The translations under genes were made by a program, and so were the position numbers. Source: Blasia pusilla (Eukaryota; Marchantiophyta; Marchantiopsida; Blasiales). Taken from it: 64,000 nucleotides of DNA. The notes under the pieces are model-generated. The model was not told where the DNA came from, made no database searches, and was given only the letters and a program-made list of their open reading frames with translations. How positions within the stretch are numbered: position 1 is the stretch's first letter; each line of letters opens with the position of its first letter. The stretch lies in the NCBI GenBank assembly GCA_050084515.1, contig CM114272.1, positions 44,516,001 through 44,580,000 on the forward strand, given 5' to 3'. Below are positions 48,497 through 60,800 of this stretch, one piece after another.

Positions 48497-49997
48497 GGAT
48501 TGAACATTCATGAAAATGCCCTCTGCCCCAACACAAGTGGAGCAGAAAGTGTTCATTCCTCCTGGAGGTCGTCACAAGCATGCCAACCAATTTCACTTGT
48601 GGATGCATGCCAACAAGACCAGGCAAGAGCAATGCTGATCTGCAAACATCCCATATCTTCCTCACAAAAGGCATAACAAAAGGAAGGGGCCGTCGATTAC
48701 GAGCTCTATGTCCAAAAAATTTGTGAGATCTGGTGATGAAAAAATGTATGTGGAAGCCTTCAACCGGTGCGTAGCTGGAACTCCCCTCGAGCAAGACGTA
48801 CACATTGGTGGGGATATTCGTGGGCGGATTTCAAGACGTCGATCTGAGATGGTGGTAGAGCAGTCCGAGCGAGACTCGTGGAGACCAGATAAGTATCTTG
48901 ACTTCAGGCAAGTGAAGAGGCAGCATCCAGGAACGAATCCGGTGATTGATTTGGATGAGGAAATTATGCCGCCCAGATATTCGGGGACCCCGGACCCGTC
49001 CCAAATCCGTGATGGAGTTACTTCTCCAAAATTAGTGAATGTTTTATTTCAAAAGCCCTCCGTTGCTGAAAGTTCGCAACATCCGATCAGTGGGATGGTT
49101 CAACAATATGGGATTACGGTTATGGAGGTGGATTGCAACCTAAAACAGTGGCATATATCTCGGAGAAACCCAGGACGTGGACCCACCTGGAGGGCAGGAT
49201 CTGATGGCATTAGGAGAGCATGCGGCACTTTCCTAAATAAGAACTGTACAAGGACTGGACGACCACTGCCTGGGTTTTGGGGACTCAAAACCTTTGATCG
49301 TTTCACGAGGACCGGGGATCAATTGAAGTTCTTCTTCTGCCCAAATGAATCTTGCGCTTTCAAGAAGTCTTATCCGGATGCCATTGGAGCTCCGGGGAAT
49401 ACCCCCACGATTTGGCCCATCGCCGCAGGTACGAACTGCACTCAAGACGAAGTGGACAATCTTACAAGTGCCGGTTTTAGACTCGTAGACGGGGGAAGTT
49501 CGGAGCATGTTCGCATTACAGAGACCTTTGCATTTCGTATTCAACCCAAGATTGATGTCAACATGTACCCGGAGAAGGTGGATGATCTCAATCCACTATT
49601 TCTGTTTGAGTCTAGAAATGGGGTGAAGAGAAACAGAATGTGTAGGCCAACGGTGGAGAGAGCAAAGCGAATTGCATCAGCTCGGGAGGCAAAAATGGAG
49701 ATCATCGCCACGAAAGTTGTCTTGAGTGGCAATGGAATAGGAAGGATGTATTGGGTCAGGAACAACACTGTAAATTCAAGTGTCACAGGGGTGTATGCGG
49801 TGCACATCTGTTGCTTTCCCACATGTTCATGTGATGACTTTGTCCAAAGAGAGACAAGTGGCAAAAGGTATTTCCCTTGTAAGCACATGTACTATGTGTT
49901 GCTGGTAGTTTTAAGAGAGTCAGAGGTAGGAGTAGGAATCCACCAACCAATTCTGTCCCTCAAAGAAGTGCGAAGTATTTTAAACAAACCACTTTGA
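48497..49997 (+). pseudogene. MULE transposase C-terminal exon with SWIM zinc finger
   Basis: The acceptor TTGCAG is at 48496. One frame runs from the splice site to 49997, broken only by a TGA at 48636-48638 (CGA to TGA fits); 429 codons are uninterrupted from 48708. Near the end CCFPTCSCDDFVQ...YFPCKHMYYVLL gives CxC-Xn-CxH, the SWIM finger found after the DDE core in MULE, FAR1 and related proteins. CNLKQWHISRRNPGRGPTWR and CPNESCAFKK suggest a second Cys cluster of unknown type. Confidence 0.82.
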
Positions 49998-50425
49998 GGA
50001 TGCAAAATGAGGTTTTAGATTGTACTTTCATTTTTCAAGAACCTTCACTTTGAGCTTGAACTCTATTCAGCCCAGGGCAAATGGTAGATTGTTTCCAGAC
50101 CTTGGATGGAAAAAGTGATTGATTCCACACTTATGATTCCACTGATTTTTCAGTTTTGTAAATTTTGTGCAATTTGCAACGGGTCGGACTCAGATGGGTT
50201 GCCAAAATATGGAAGAGAAAAAAAAAACTGTGGGACTACTTAATAACTGAACAAAAAAGTGCAAAAAAATTCACACAAAAAGTTTCCTCTCTTCAACCCA
50301 ACGGAAACTCTCTTTAAAAAAAAGTATCTATTTCGGTTGAAGGTAGTTTCCTCTCTCCTCTCTCCTCTCTTCCTCTCTTCCTCTCTTCTTACCGCACCTC
50401 GGATAAATTGATGTCCGTCATGAAG
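49998..50425. other. MULE 3' flank with a last palindrome copy and a CT-rich tract
   Basis: A degenerate palindrome (GCAACGGGTCGGACTCAGATGGGTTGCC-like) lies at 50176-50203, the rightmost copy seen. A CT-rich tract (50351-50391) precedes the tail of the non-LTR element. No gene here. Confidence 0.7.
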
Positions 50426-52110
50426 TCAACTATAAATGTGGGTCTTCTTGACCGCCGCCGCTCCTTGTAGCAATCTCCCTTGTGCTACCACTTGGGGTCG
50501 CACTCCCTCCCGCTTAGGATCCGTCACTACAACATCCGCTACCACCAGCTCCGACTCCCTCGTCATGTAGAGATCAACACGGATAAGGGAATCCCGCATG
50601 GAGTAGTGCCTCTCTCTTTGTACATGGAATCCACTCTCCTGAGCAATAGAGAACATAATATCCCGCACTGCATCGTGAGTGGCTATCCTCTCACCCCCAA
50701 CTGGACACCGTGCCAAATGCACACCAAGTGGATCCAGACTCCGGCGACACTCGCAATGTGTCGAACCAACCACCGTTTGTTGGGGCAGGCCCAATCGGAA
50801 CCTCATCGCTGTAGTGTAGGTAAGTGGTGCGATGCGGAAAGCCGGGATGAGGGGACGAGCCCCCACCCATGAGCTTGCCTCCTTTACGGAGCAAGAGCAA
50901 ATACGGGCCCAAACCTCCATGGGGATATTCTCGTCTGACATAGTAGCTCTAAACAATGCATCAAAGTGGGCTTCCATCAAAGAAGATTGGAGCCCAGACT
51001 GTCCGGAGGTAACTAGGGAAGAGAAAGCGGGAAGAACCGCTCTAGCCTCAACAAGAATGGAGTCTCTACAAGCTGTGAGTGAAGACTGAAGTGGGAAAAG
51101 ACCATCCTCAACCTGGGAAACGTACTATAAAAATAGCGGTCTATCCCTAACCAAAATTTGGGAGCAAAGGAGGGGTGCTACAGTTGCCCAACTCCCTAAA
51201 AAGGCTGAAGACGCCACTAACTCAGTCGCTATGAGACCTACTCCACCAAAGGCAATCGGCCAAGAAGCCTGTCTACGAGCTAACTCCCCCGCGGGGCACT
51301 CTAATGAGCCGGGTCCTAGAAGATCCCCAAACGGCTGAATAATCTTTCTATCAAAGGATCTATACAAGGAAGAAATATGGCTGGTCGCCCACACTGTTCT
51401 ACACAGATAACCAGGTCTACGGGCAAAACATGACGAGAGGATTCCATAAGCTACTTGAGGGTCACCAATCCTCGTGAGATCGTCGACATGAAGAAGATCC
51501 TCAGTAAGAGCCGCCGCCACAAAACTCAATACATAGTCCAGGCTCCCGAGTGGGACTCTCAAGACGCGAAGCCCTCCAACAGGTGTCAAGAAACCGTCGG
51601 GTAAATGAATATCCGTTGACAAGCCTAGTGAAGACCAAGCCTTGCACTTTCCCACCTTCACCGCGAGGCCGACGTGTGCCAACTGTGCTAAAAAGTGCTG
51701 AAATGCAGGAACAACCAAGTCTCTAAGGCCAACAATGTGAGTATCATCTGCCAACGAAGGGAAAATGCAACCCGGGAAAGCCTCCACCGTAGAAAGAACC
51801 GCTCGATAATGAGCCAAGGCAAACAATGCACCACCCAAGGGATCGCCCTGACGCGTCCCGATAGCACAGTCCAAGATCGTGACCTCCTCCTCAAACCTAC
51901 CGTGGTGAAAATAGAGAGCCGAGGGAATCAGACTCGCTACGGGACCCCCTGCGTCTCTCAGCTCCGTGAAGATAGCTGCCCGAGACTCTGAGTTAAAGAC
52001 GTTCTCCACATCAAATTGGAGAACCACCCACTTGGGATGTATATCTAAACAAGCCCTCAAACCTAAGGCTACAGCCTCACAATCGGCTGGCGTGGCAACT
52101 CCGACTCGGT
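50426..52110 (-). mobile_element. 5'-truncated non-LTR retrotransposon with apparent restriction-like endonuclease
   Basis: One minus-strand frame runs from about 52110 to 50426, interrupted only by a TAG at 51127-51125. RT blocks: VVLQFDVENVFNSESR (motif A, catalytic Asp), GTRQGDPLGGALFALAHYR (motif B) and FPSLADDTHIVG (motif C, A-D-D). C-terminally, CECRRSLDPLGVHLARCPVG is a CCHC-type knuckle. RVDLYMTRESELVVADVVVTDP follows (split here: RVDLYMTRE / SELVVADVVVTDP) and resembles the restriction-like endonuclease of R2/NeSL-type elements, which cut the target for priming. The usual plant L1-type lineages have an N-terminal APE nuclease instead. No poly(A) tail or 5' ORF is seen. Confidence 0.82.
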
Positions 52111-54816
52111 ATAAACTGTGAGTTCACAAAATGTCTCGGTCGACCTATGGGGCCCACAACATCCTCGTCACTGCATCACACCACAAAAGTATTTGCTACG
52201 ACGTCGCGTTCGAATTCCACAACTAATCATTAGAGGATCGTAGAAATCTTCTCTTTGGGAAGAAGGGTCATCCTATTGTCAATTTTCAAGTTTGAATCGT
52301 CGTTTCGTACTAGCAACGAATGGAATCTTTCGGCTGGACCGTCACGCGGGCAGCGGGCTTGCTGCCCGACATCTCTTCATTGCCACGTCGCCCTACTTAA
52401 CAATCTTGACCGCGACCCAAGAAACTTGACCGCGACCCATGAAAGCTGACATGCTCATCCTTGCGGATCAATCGAAGGGTCACTGAGACTCTTCGATTCT
52501 GTCAATCGACGAGAAGAAACCTTCAGCTCGACAGGAAGTCGCGAGCGATCCAGCGCGACCGTCACGCGTGCTCGCTCGCTCTCCGATCGCTGATCATTGC
52601 TCTCTGGAGAGTTTGTGTTCTACGTGTGATTGTCTGTCTCCATTGTCCTTCTCATTTTGAGTCTGTAGGTTGATTTTCGGTGTCAATTTCCCCGCTGCCA
52701 ATCGGTGGGGCAACGAATATTCGACAAAGGAGCCGGGTTGTTTATTGCAGGCCTTTGAGGTATGTATCTTGCTAGTGAATGTACGTAAAAATGAGATCGG
52801 ATTGATCATAATATGGGTGGTTTTCTCGGAGGGGGAGGTGAAATATGGATTTGAGGGAGCTTGCGAGTGGAGATGTTTCGATCGATTACATGTGGCGATC
52901 CCTGTTATTTTAATTGTGAGAGGTCCGAAGCCTGGCACATAAAGTGACTCGCACAGGAGTGAGGAGCCTGCGTAAGAGATCTTTAGGAGAGGGAGCTCTG
53001 GTCAGTGAATGTCGGTGGGTGGTGAACAATTGGATTGAGGTTATATCAGTGCTAGGATGCGGGTAGCGACGAATGTGAATATACGATTGGATGTCGCATG
53101 GAAGGACATGGAGGCGTTTCATGAAATCCTGGGAGATATATGTAATTACTTTGTTCAGTCGAACTTTAGGTTGATCTCAGTGCTCCTGGGAGGCATATGA
53201 CGAGTTTTCCTCGGACACGTGGCACGTATACTCGAAGCACCTGTACAAGATGGGGAACGTGTAGATGGCGGGAGAACTTGAGTTGGTGGATCCGGGATCG
53301 GTGAGTCGGTAATCCGTGAGCTTTTTACGTCGCTACAGTCCCTATCCAAATTATAATCAAATGCAGAAACTCCCCGGTCTGCTGGTCATCGAGCGACACT
53401 TACAGACATCTGTTATAGATCAGAGAATTGCCTTCAAAATTATGGCTCTCCCTTAAAAAAATGGATCTCTCGATATCGGATTCCGTCTACATGAAGTGCT
53501 TCATTTGGAGCATTTTGTTTCGGGGGACACTTTCGCGCAGTCTGTAAATCTCCCCATGAGCTTTCGAGAGCATTCCTACATCTTACGGGGATCCCGTAAC
53601 TAAAGCTTGGTCGTGTTTTGGAGCAGCCAAAAAATACCAAGGCTAATCAGTAGAAGTTTGAGACCTCATGAACTTAATCGGCATTCGGCCAATGATAATC
53701 CAATTACCTAGTCCCGATGAAGCCAATCTCAGTCCGTTCAGGTGGATCAACACATGAACACGTAATCATACTTGTTTCTCAAGGAAGCTTACGAATCCTG
53801 ATGACATACTTCACCATATCCTGCTTAGCTTCCAGGTAAATTAATGGAACTGTTAGAAAAGTTCTAAGAACCTGGCTCGACTAAACTTTTGGATGACACG
53901 GAATTTCTGACCGGAAATCTAATGTATTTGCAGCTGCTAGCTGTGGCGACTTGAAAATTCTTACCAAGGAGAAATTTCAAGATGGCGGTTTCCAGCTAAC
54001 ATCTTTTTGCTCAGGAACTGGAAAGCAGTGACAATCATTGCGGGTGTTTTGTCTCAAAAACTTGATCACAGAAATTCAAAGGTTCACATGATGAAGCAGT
54101 GGGCTGCAGATAAAATGGCAAGTTATGAGCGGAGTTTAGCAGGCATAACATTATGATGCGTTTGGAGGAACATCCCCGTATGGAGGCAGATGCAAAACGT
54201 TTTAGAAGGACGAACCTTACATCCATCTACAGGTGTAACTTTTAAAATAATATCGACAAGGTATTGAGGTGAGTGACCCCAGTGCTTGAAAAAAACAGTA
54301 TGGTCAAAGCTTCCTCGGTGGCTCGGAAGAGAGACCAGTTAGTCGGAATGCCTCTCATAATTACTTCAGAAAAAGGAATTTGAAAATTCAACACTCACAT
54401 AATTCTGTTGCATGGGGGTGGATAGTATATGAGGTAAAGTTTTCCTTCTAGTTTTACGCAGTTGCAGCACTTTCTGCTGTGTACATTTGTCCTGGAGTTA
54501 CAAGATTCCTAGTTGTTGTATGGTAATGAATAATCTATGAGGTGAAGGTTTACTTATTGGTTTTTGAGGTTGAAGCACGTTCTACTTTTTACGGTTCTTC
54601 CTGAGTTACAAGATTCCTAGGTGTTAACTTGACTGGATGGACGTGATCCATCTAACTGCCAGTGTAGAATGATATTGCAGGGAGCAACCATACCCGCTCT
54701 TCTCTTCTCCCATGTCAAGCATATCGCTTAGGTCTAGGAGACACGAGTACTTATTATGAAAAGCACTTCTCTGATTCTTCATAATCATCTTTGCTTGTGG
54801 TTTGATGCTGGCAGTC
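52111..54816. other. Intergenic; CpG-rich segment, likely upstream region of the coiled-coil gene
   Basis: 52240-52620 is GC/CpG-rich with short duplications (CTTGACCGCGACCCA twice at about 52405-52440; GACCGTCACGCG twice). This could be a promoter and 5' UTR exon for the gene starting at 54817. No coding sequence is supportable. Confidence 0.4.
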
Positions 54817-57800
54817 ATGGATGATACATCAAATAGTAATGCTGGTCTGATGCGACGCATTGTACATCTGGAACAAGGTTGGCTTCTGCGTCATGCTCAT
54901 GCAGACTGTTATTTACTCGATTGATCTGAGTGTGTTAGATTGCCCAGGGTGTCCCCTTTGTGAGGTGAAAATCAGTCCACCTCTCTCCTCAGGCAATGTC
55001 AGAGCTAGCTTTAGCTTCCCTGTCCATGGTTTCAATGTTACAGCCAGTAAATCAGTTTAAAATACTCTTTACTTACGAGCCCCTTGTCATGTTGTGAGTC
55101 TACTTAAATCTATCAGCTCTCAAGGAAGATTTTACACAGCCTCACCCCACAAGCTCAGTTTTTTTTACTACCGTGCCTCTTCCTTGATCTTAGAGACCAC
55201 TCGTAGCTCACTTCCAGATAAACTTGTCACAATGTGACTCTCCTTAAATCTATCAGCTTCAAAGGATGATTGTACTCAGCCACACTACACTCCACAAGCT
55301 CTTGCAATACAAGTTTTTCACCACTCTCCATTATCCTTTCTCTTAAGACCACACATAGCTCAGTGTCTCACAAGCACTATCAATCTCCATCAGCTAGTTT
55401 GAAAAAAACTACCTGCCTGTTAGTGAGGTACTTGCACTTCCTCTCAGATCACTCTGGCTCCACCAAGGGCATGCATGTAAATGGCTGAAAGGCTGTGATA
55501 ATTGCCACTTAATGAGTAGAGTCTCAGATCAGTCCGGAGCAGGCTCACTAATGCACGCACACGAAGAAGTCCAAGAGTTCCCAGCATAACAATGTATTCT
55601 GTGGAGTTGAAGATCAGAAACTATTGTAGAACTGAAGATTAGTCGAAAATGAGGTTCAATATACATGAGAGATCATTTGGGATCCTCAGATGCATGACTA
55701 AATTAGAGATTAACATTTTCAACATTTAAAAATTGAGCAATCCTGAGTTTAAGAAACAACAACCTGGGATTGATGATACCTCTGTTTAAAGAGCAGTGAC
55801 TGATCCCTATACTGAGAGGAAAGTAAGGATTGAGAGAGTTACCGTGTCTACAAGAGTCACTAGGAGGTGAGCTTGTAGGTCTCTGGTGATAGTCTGAGCC
55901 TTGGAGTCAAAGTTGCTGTTGAGTAGCATGGTACTGGGGAGTTGCCATTGTGATGAATCTGATCACTTAGCCAACCATAACGTGGTAGAGTAGCCTCAAG
56001 CCTTTCCATCACTTAGAAGAACCTTGTAATAGGATGACATCCCTCTTGTTCTGATTCTGATTCTGCCCATCCTGTGTCTGGTCATTTGGTTTGACAGATA
56101 TTCTCGATTAGTAATTTAGTGTTCCTTGGTTGGTTCCAAACTAGAGTAGCTGGTGCTGATTATGTGTTCCTTGCTGCTCCTCCATTGATTCTAGGATGGT
56201 TGGTAAGTTGTAAGAAACCATGACAAGATAGAGAATCTTTGGCTTGCCAGGCATGCCAAATTTGATGTGGTCTCAGTCAAGTTTAGTGCAATAGACTTAA
56301 ATAATGCATTGCTGGCTTCACACGTGCAGAGCGAGATGAGCTTCAGCGTGACATTGAGACTCTCTGCATGCAGCAGTCAGGGTTCTCAGGCAGTATTGAG
56401 ATTGTTTCCCGAATGCAGGCACGAAGGTAAGTTATTCTAATCTGAAGCAGTTGGAGTGTCACTTTTGAAGTCTGATAGGTTGTTGTATTAAATGAAGAAG
56501 TTAAAACAATGCTATAAGTAATGTGGATCAAAGATCTGAGTGAAGCGAGTGAATCAGGAGAAGTTTGTGGAGGGGAGGGTAACATTTCACCAGCGGAGAA
56601 GGGTCAAAATTTCTTGCATGTACATGGGCTTGACCTCTTTCTCCCGCATCTTGACAATAGTCTGGGGCAGTACTAATTTTAGGTTCTAGGTTACTAGCTC
56701 AGACTTAGCAATAGACTCAGCTGATTGAATCATTTAAAGGAGTTCATGTAGTGACAAGGATATCCTTGATACTGATGTGGAGAAAAGGATTCCCAAGACG
56801 TTTGGCCACTAGGGATAGTTAGAACCTAACAACTGAGGGATGCTGTGAGCAACTGCAGAACCAACCAATCCACCAGATAGAGCAGAGGAATCATGGCAAA
56901 AATTAATTTGGTTGTGAACAAACAAAAGGGATCACAAGGTGAATAAAACCAATCAAGAAAGAAAAGGATAAGGTGTATATGTTACAATGTACTTCGATAT
57001 TTAACGGTGATTTAGAAGCGGTCTATATTTCTTGAAGAATGAGGAACAACTTAAAGGATGTACCAGGGCTGCTGGTTTCGAGCAGGAGTTGGAGGCATGC
57101 AAACATAAGCTTGCTCTTCATGCCAAGGAGAATCTCAATTTGCAAGAAGAGCTGGCAGAGACATATCAAGCGAAGGTAAGTAGGATGGTTTATCCTGAGA
57201 AAATCTTAGCGAATGGTTGTCTGGCATCTGGTAGAAAGGTGATGCTGGGTTGATTGTCTGTGTTAAACTTCGCAGACTGTTTCCTTTGGTGTTGGAGTTT
57301 CTCCAGTGTTATGTTTTCTAAAGGCCCATGAGAATTTGAAGATTTTTCTCAGAGTTTTTGGTCATATGGGAATGACATTGGCTACATATGTGCCATTTGC
57401 AGGGTCGGGTTGCTGAAGCATTCAAGGCAGCGATGGACAAGGTAACTCACACTCCTCATCAAAGTCATTCAACTTCATTTGTTCAGTGTTGAACAGTCAA
57501 GACTCATAGTGTAACCAATTCTGGACTTGTGATGCATCGCTTGGAGAGGCTGTGATTGCCATGTTCTTATAGTAGCCAAATTCACTTCTGTACTGGCAAG
57601 TGAAAGGAATGAGATGCTTGGTGAGTTGAGTCGCAGGTATATTGATAGACGTCTTGTATATTTTCATTAAGGAGAATTGTGTTTTCCAGCCGGCTGCTCA
57701 CACATGATAAGAAGATGCAATTTTAATAGCTAAACTTCTTACCAAGAAAATTCAGTGCCAGGACAATGCCCTGAGAAGGACAACTTTGCTGAAAAAATTA

Positions 57801-60800
57801 CGAGAAGTGGAGGGTTCTCTACCTAACACCAGCTTGTTGGATTTCAAATCCATCCAATCAAAGCTTGTCTGTTGTTGTACTTCACAGAACAAGGAGCTAG
57901 AAAAAGAAGTGAAATTTTACCAAAGCAGAATGGCGGCAGCTTTTGCTGAAAGGGACAAGGCGGCTGTGGAGGTAAGTCTGTTAATGGAGTTTACTGTCTG
58001 CCATCTGTCACGTTTCCAGTCATAGAGTAAAGAGACAAAGTTTTTCCAAAATCATGTCTTCCAGGTTTTCAGCCTATATTTGGGGAAACCTTTTATCTTC
58101 TTAGTATTTCTTCAAGCAAAGGATAGATATGCCCAGGAAATTCTTGCTCTTAATTGGTGCTAGTTACTTGTACTTCATAACAGGTCGAGAAGCTTTACGC
58201 CAGTGAGATTTCCTTCCAGAATGAAATAAAATCGCTTCACAACAGGTTTCACATATCTCCACTATTTTTCCCATCACATTGCTTTACGTATCAAATAAAA
58301 CTGATGGAATCTCAATGGACCAGTTGAGCTGATATGAACCTAGCAAGTTCTGGAGAAGGTAAAGTTGAACTGATCTTGCTTTTGCAGGTTTGATCAGGTG
58401 AGGGCTCAGTGCAGTGAACAGGAAAAAAACTTTTGGGAGCTTCAAGAAAGTTTCAATGCTTCCACTTTGCTTCTGGATAGGCTAGAGAAGGTATACTGGT
58501 CTCCTACTGGTAGACTAATCCATTTCTTCGATGATTCCAGAAAATCAGAAACTCTTACTGTTTTCTTTCCATCTGACTTATTTGGATTACAGACTTAGAT
58601 CAATTTCACAATGGTGTAAATTTTTTCTTTGTGGGTCAGACTTCCACTTCAAGCATCATTAATGATATTGTCAATCCGCTAAATCAAGAGAACAAATGGA
58701 TAGATGGGTGGGATAGCAATACTTTTCCCTGTTATGATTATAATCGGAATCTTCTGATGTTTTAAAAAATAGAACAATTCCTTTGAAGAGAACAAGGACA
58801 GGATGTATTACTGGATGGTGGTCCTTTTACTTGCCTCCATGGCTCTTGAATTGCGTTTCTCATTGAGTGTTTCCAGGTGGTGGAAAAGTTTTGGCTTTTG
58901 CGGGAACATGCAAGTGAGAAAATCAGTGTTTGTGAAAATTCATTAGAGAAAGCAGACATACTTCTTGATGAGGATGATGCGGTTTGGACTTACGGCTTTG
59001 GGACTTATGAGAAATTCGAGGAGGCCTACAAGACAGCAGAGCTTGCTTTGGTATGAACTCTGTTAATACTCTCATCCACATGACTACTACGATGCTAGAC
59101 AAAATGTCTTCATGTTGTTACATATTCATCATCATCAAAGAAAAGTGCTTTATGGTGTGCTTATGTAGTTAGGGAAAAGATATGTTTTTTTTCAGGCGTG
59201 TTCACAGAAATCAATTTTTAGTCTAGAATTGAAGATCTTTTTGGACTGTTCTTCAGGCCAGAGTTGAAGAACAGCTGCTGGTTATAGAAGCTGCATCGAC
59301 AAGTCTCAAGCTCCAGCTAGAAGAGGTTTGGTGTTTTGCATTTAGTTTCCAAACTATCAATCTCATTTCATGCGAGTTTATTCTTTTCCTAGAAGCTTTA
59401 GCTATTTTTTTTAGTACATTCTGGATACTAATTTCAAGTTATTGGCACCTTATGATAAAAGTCTGGATGTATTATATCGATAGGAGGTTGTTGCACGAAA
59501 ACGGGCTGAAGAGCAAGTTGCACTCACAGAGGAGACCTCAACAAGTTTAAAGCTACAGTTGGAAGAGGTGCGTTTCCTACTTGCAGTGAGCAGAGCATCC
59601 ACTTCAAGGTGCATTGGTCACAATCATGATCTGACTGGGAGGGGTTCTCAATGAAATTACATCAAGATTATTACATTAGAATCCATGATAGATACGTGTG
59701 GGATTATTTTCACAGGAAAGTCTTGCTCGAAAGGAGGCAGAGGAAAGGGCCTCCACATTGTCAGCACATTTGGTAAGTTACCTGCATACGCAGAGATTTT
59801 GCGTGCATTTTCCTTGGTTTTTCCACCTTTCAGTATAACATTAGAAAGAATTTCTCTTGAACCAGAAAATCTGGTGACTTCCTTCCCAAACGGATTGCCA
59901 TGGCTTGATTGTGTGTGCAAGTACCTCTGTGAAGAACCTGCCATCACTGATATTGGCTAGTTAGGCATGTACAATATGAATCAACTGATTGTTGTATGCG
60001 TTTTCTTCAGCTGTTATGAGAGTTTAAACCTAAGTGCTGTCAAAACGATGCTTCTGCCTCATTTAGGAAAGCCTAACAGGGACCACATGCAGTCTTTGCT
60101 TAGCCACAGGTTTAAGAATGAGCTGCAGCAGCTGCAATTCCAACACAAGTCATTGAAAGCAGAAGCTTCTACTGCACTGGAGGATGAGAGAGTCCAATTT
60201 CCTATTATCACTGAGAATTTGCTACTCGTCCTGGAGAAATGGAAGTCTCAGTCTTTACCACAAAAGATGGGAATCAACGTGCAAGATGTTTGTGAGTCCA
60301 TTGTGGAAGAAGATCCATCCAGGGGAAGTGATTCAAGATTTAGTTTTCAGGCCGATGATTACTTTCAAGAAACAGGCGTCAGCAGGGTCAGTGATTATTG
60401 CAGGATGCCCAGCCTCACTGGTATCATTAGTTCTCCATTTCTCGCTGGTCTGAAGTTGTGTGGAGTGCCAGCTGGATACAAACTAATAATCTATTGGATA
60501 TTAGTATGAAATGCCTTTATGGGGAATGATTTTTAGCCCATTGAAACCTTTTCTGTAAACTGTTCTTAAATGCGTTATAATCAGATGTCATCTTTGTAGT
60601 GGTGACTTTGTATAATAGTCTTATGTTGATTTGTGGCAACAATGAATTACTGTTAACATCAGGCCAGAGGGGCTGTCTACAACTCAGTTCTGGAGACGGT
60701 GCAGGATGATGACAGCAGACAGGTTCTTGCTCAAGCATTGCAGGAAAAGGTGATGTCCTCAATTATCTACAATGTAATCGTTCATAACTTCTTTCTCAAC

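Larger units (their letters stand above)
44031..49997 (+). pseudogene. Mutator-like (MULE) transposase gene, broken and interrupted
   Basis: A MULE transposase cuts and re-inserts DNA by a DDE mechanism. Pieces: 44031-44572 (N-terminal, one frameshift near 44190), a retroelement insertion at about 44580-46520, 46528 to about 48096 (GCM/WRKY-like finger and DDE-like core), an intron 48097-48496, and 48497-49997 (C-terminal with SWIM finger). Frameshifts near 47705 and 47850, a TAG near 47980 and a TGA at 48636 break it. The gene diverges from the ParB/methyltransferase gene. Its intron and 3' flank hold the same palindromes as that gene's introns. Confidence 0.8.

Noticed and set aside
50480-50872. 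Plus-strand 130-residue ORF
   Set aside because: It is antisense to the endonuclease part of the non-LTR element, which has clear motifs.
57786-58025. Longer coding start before exon 5 of the coiled-coil gene
   Set aside because: The family goes directly from AEAFKAAMDK to the KELEKEVKFYQ block, and a good acceptor lies at 57887; the extra sequence is intron.
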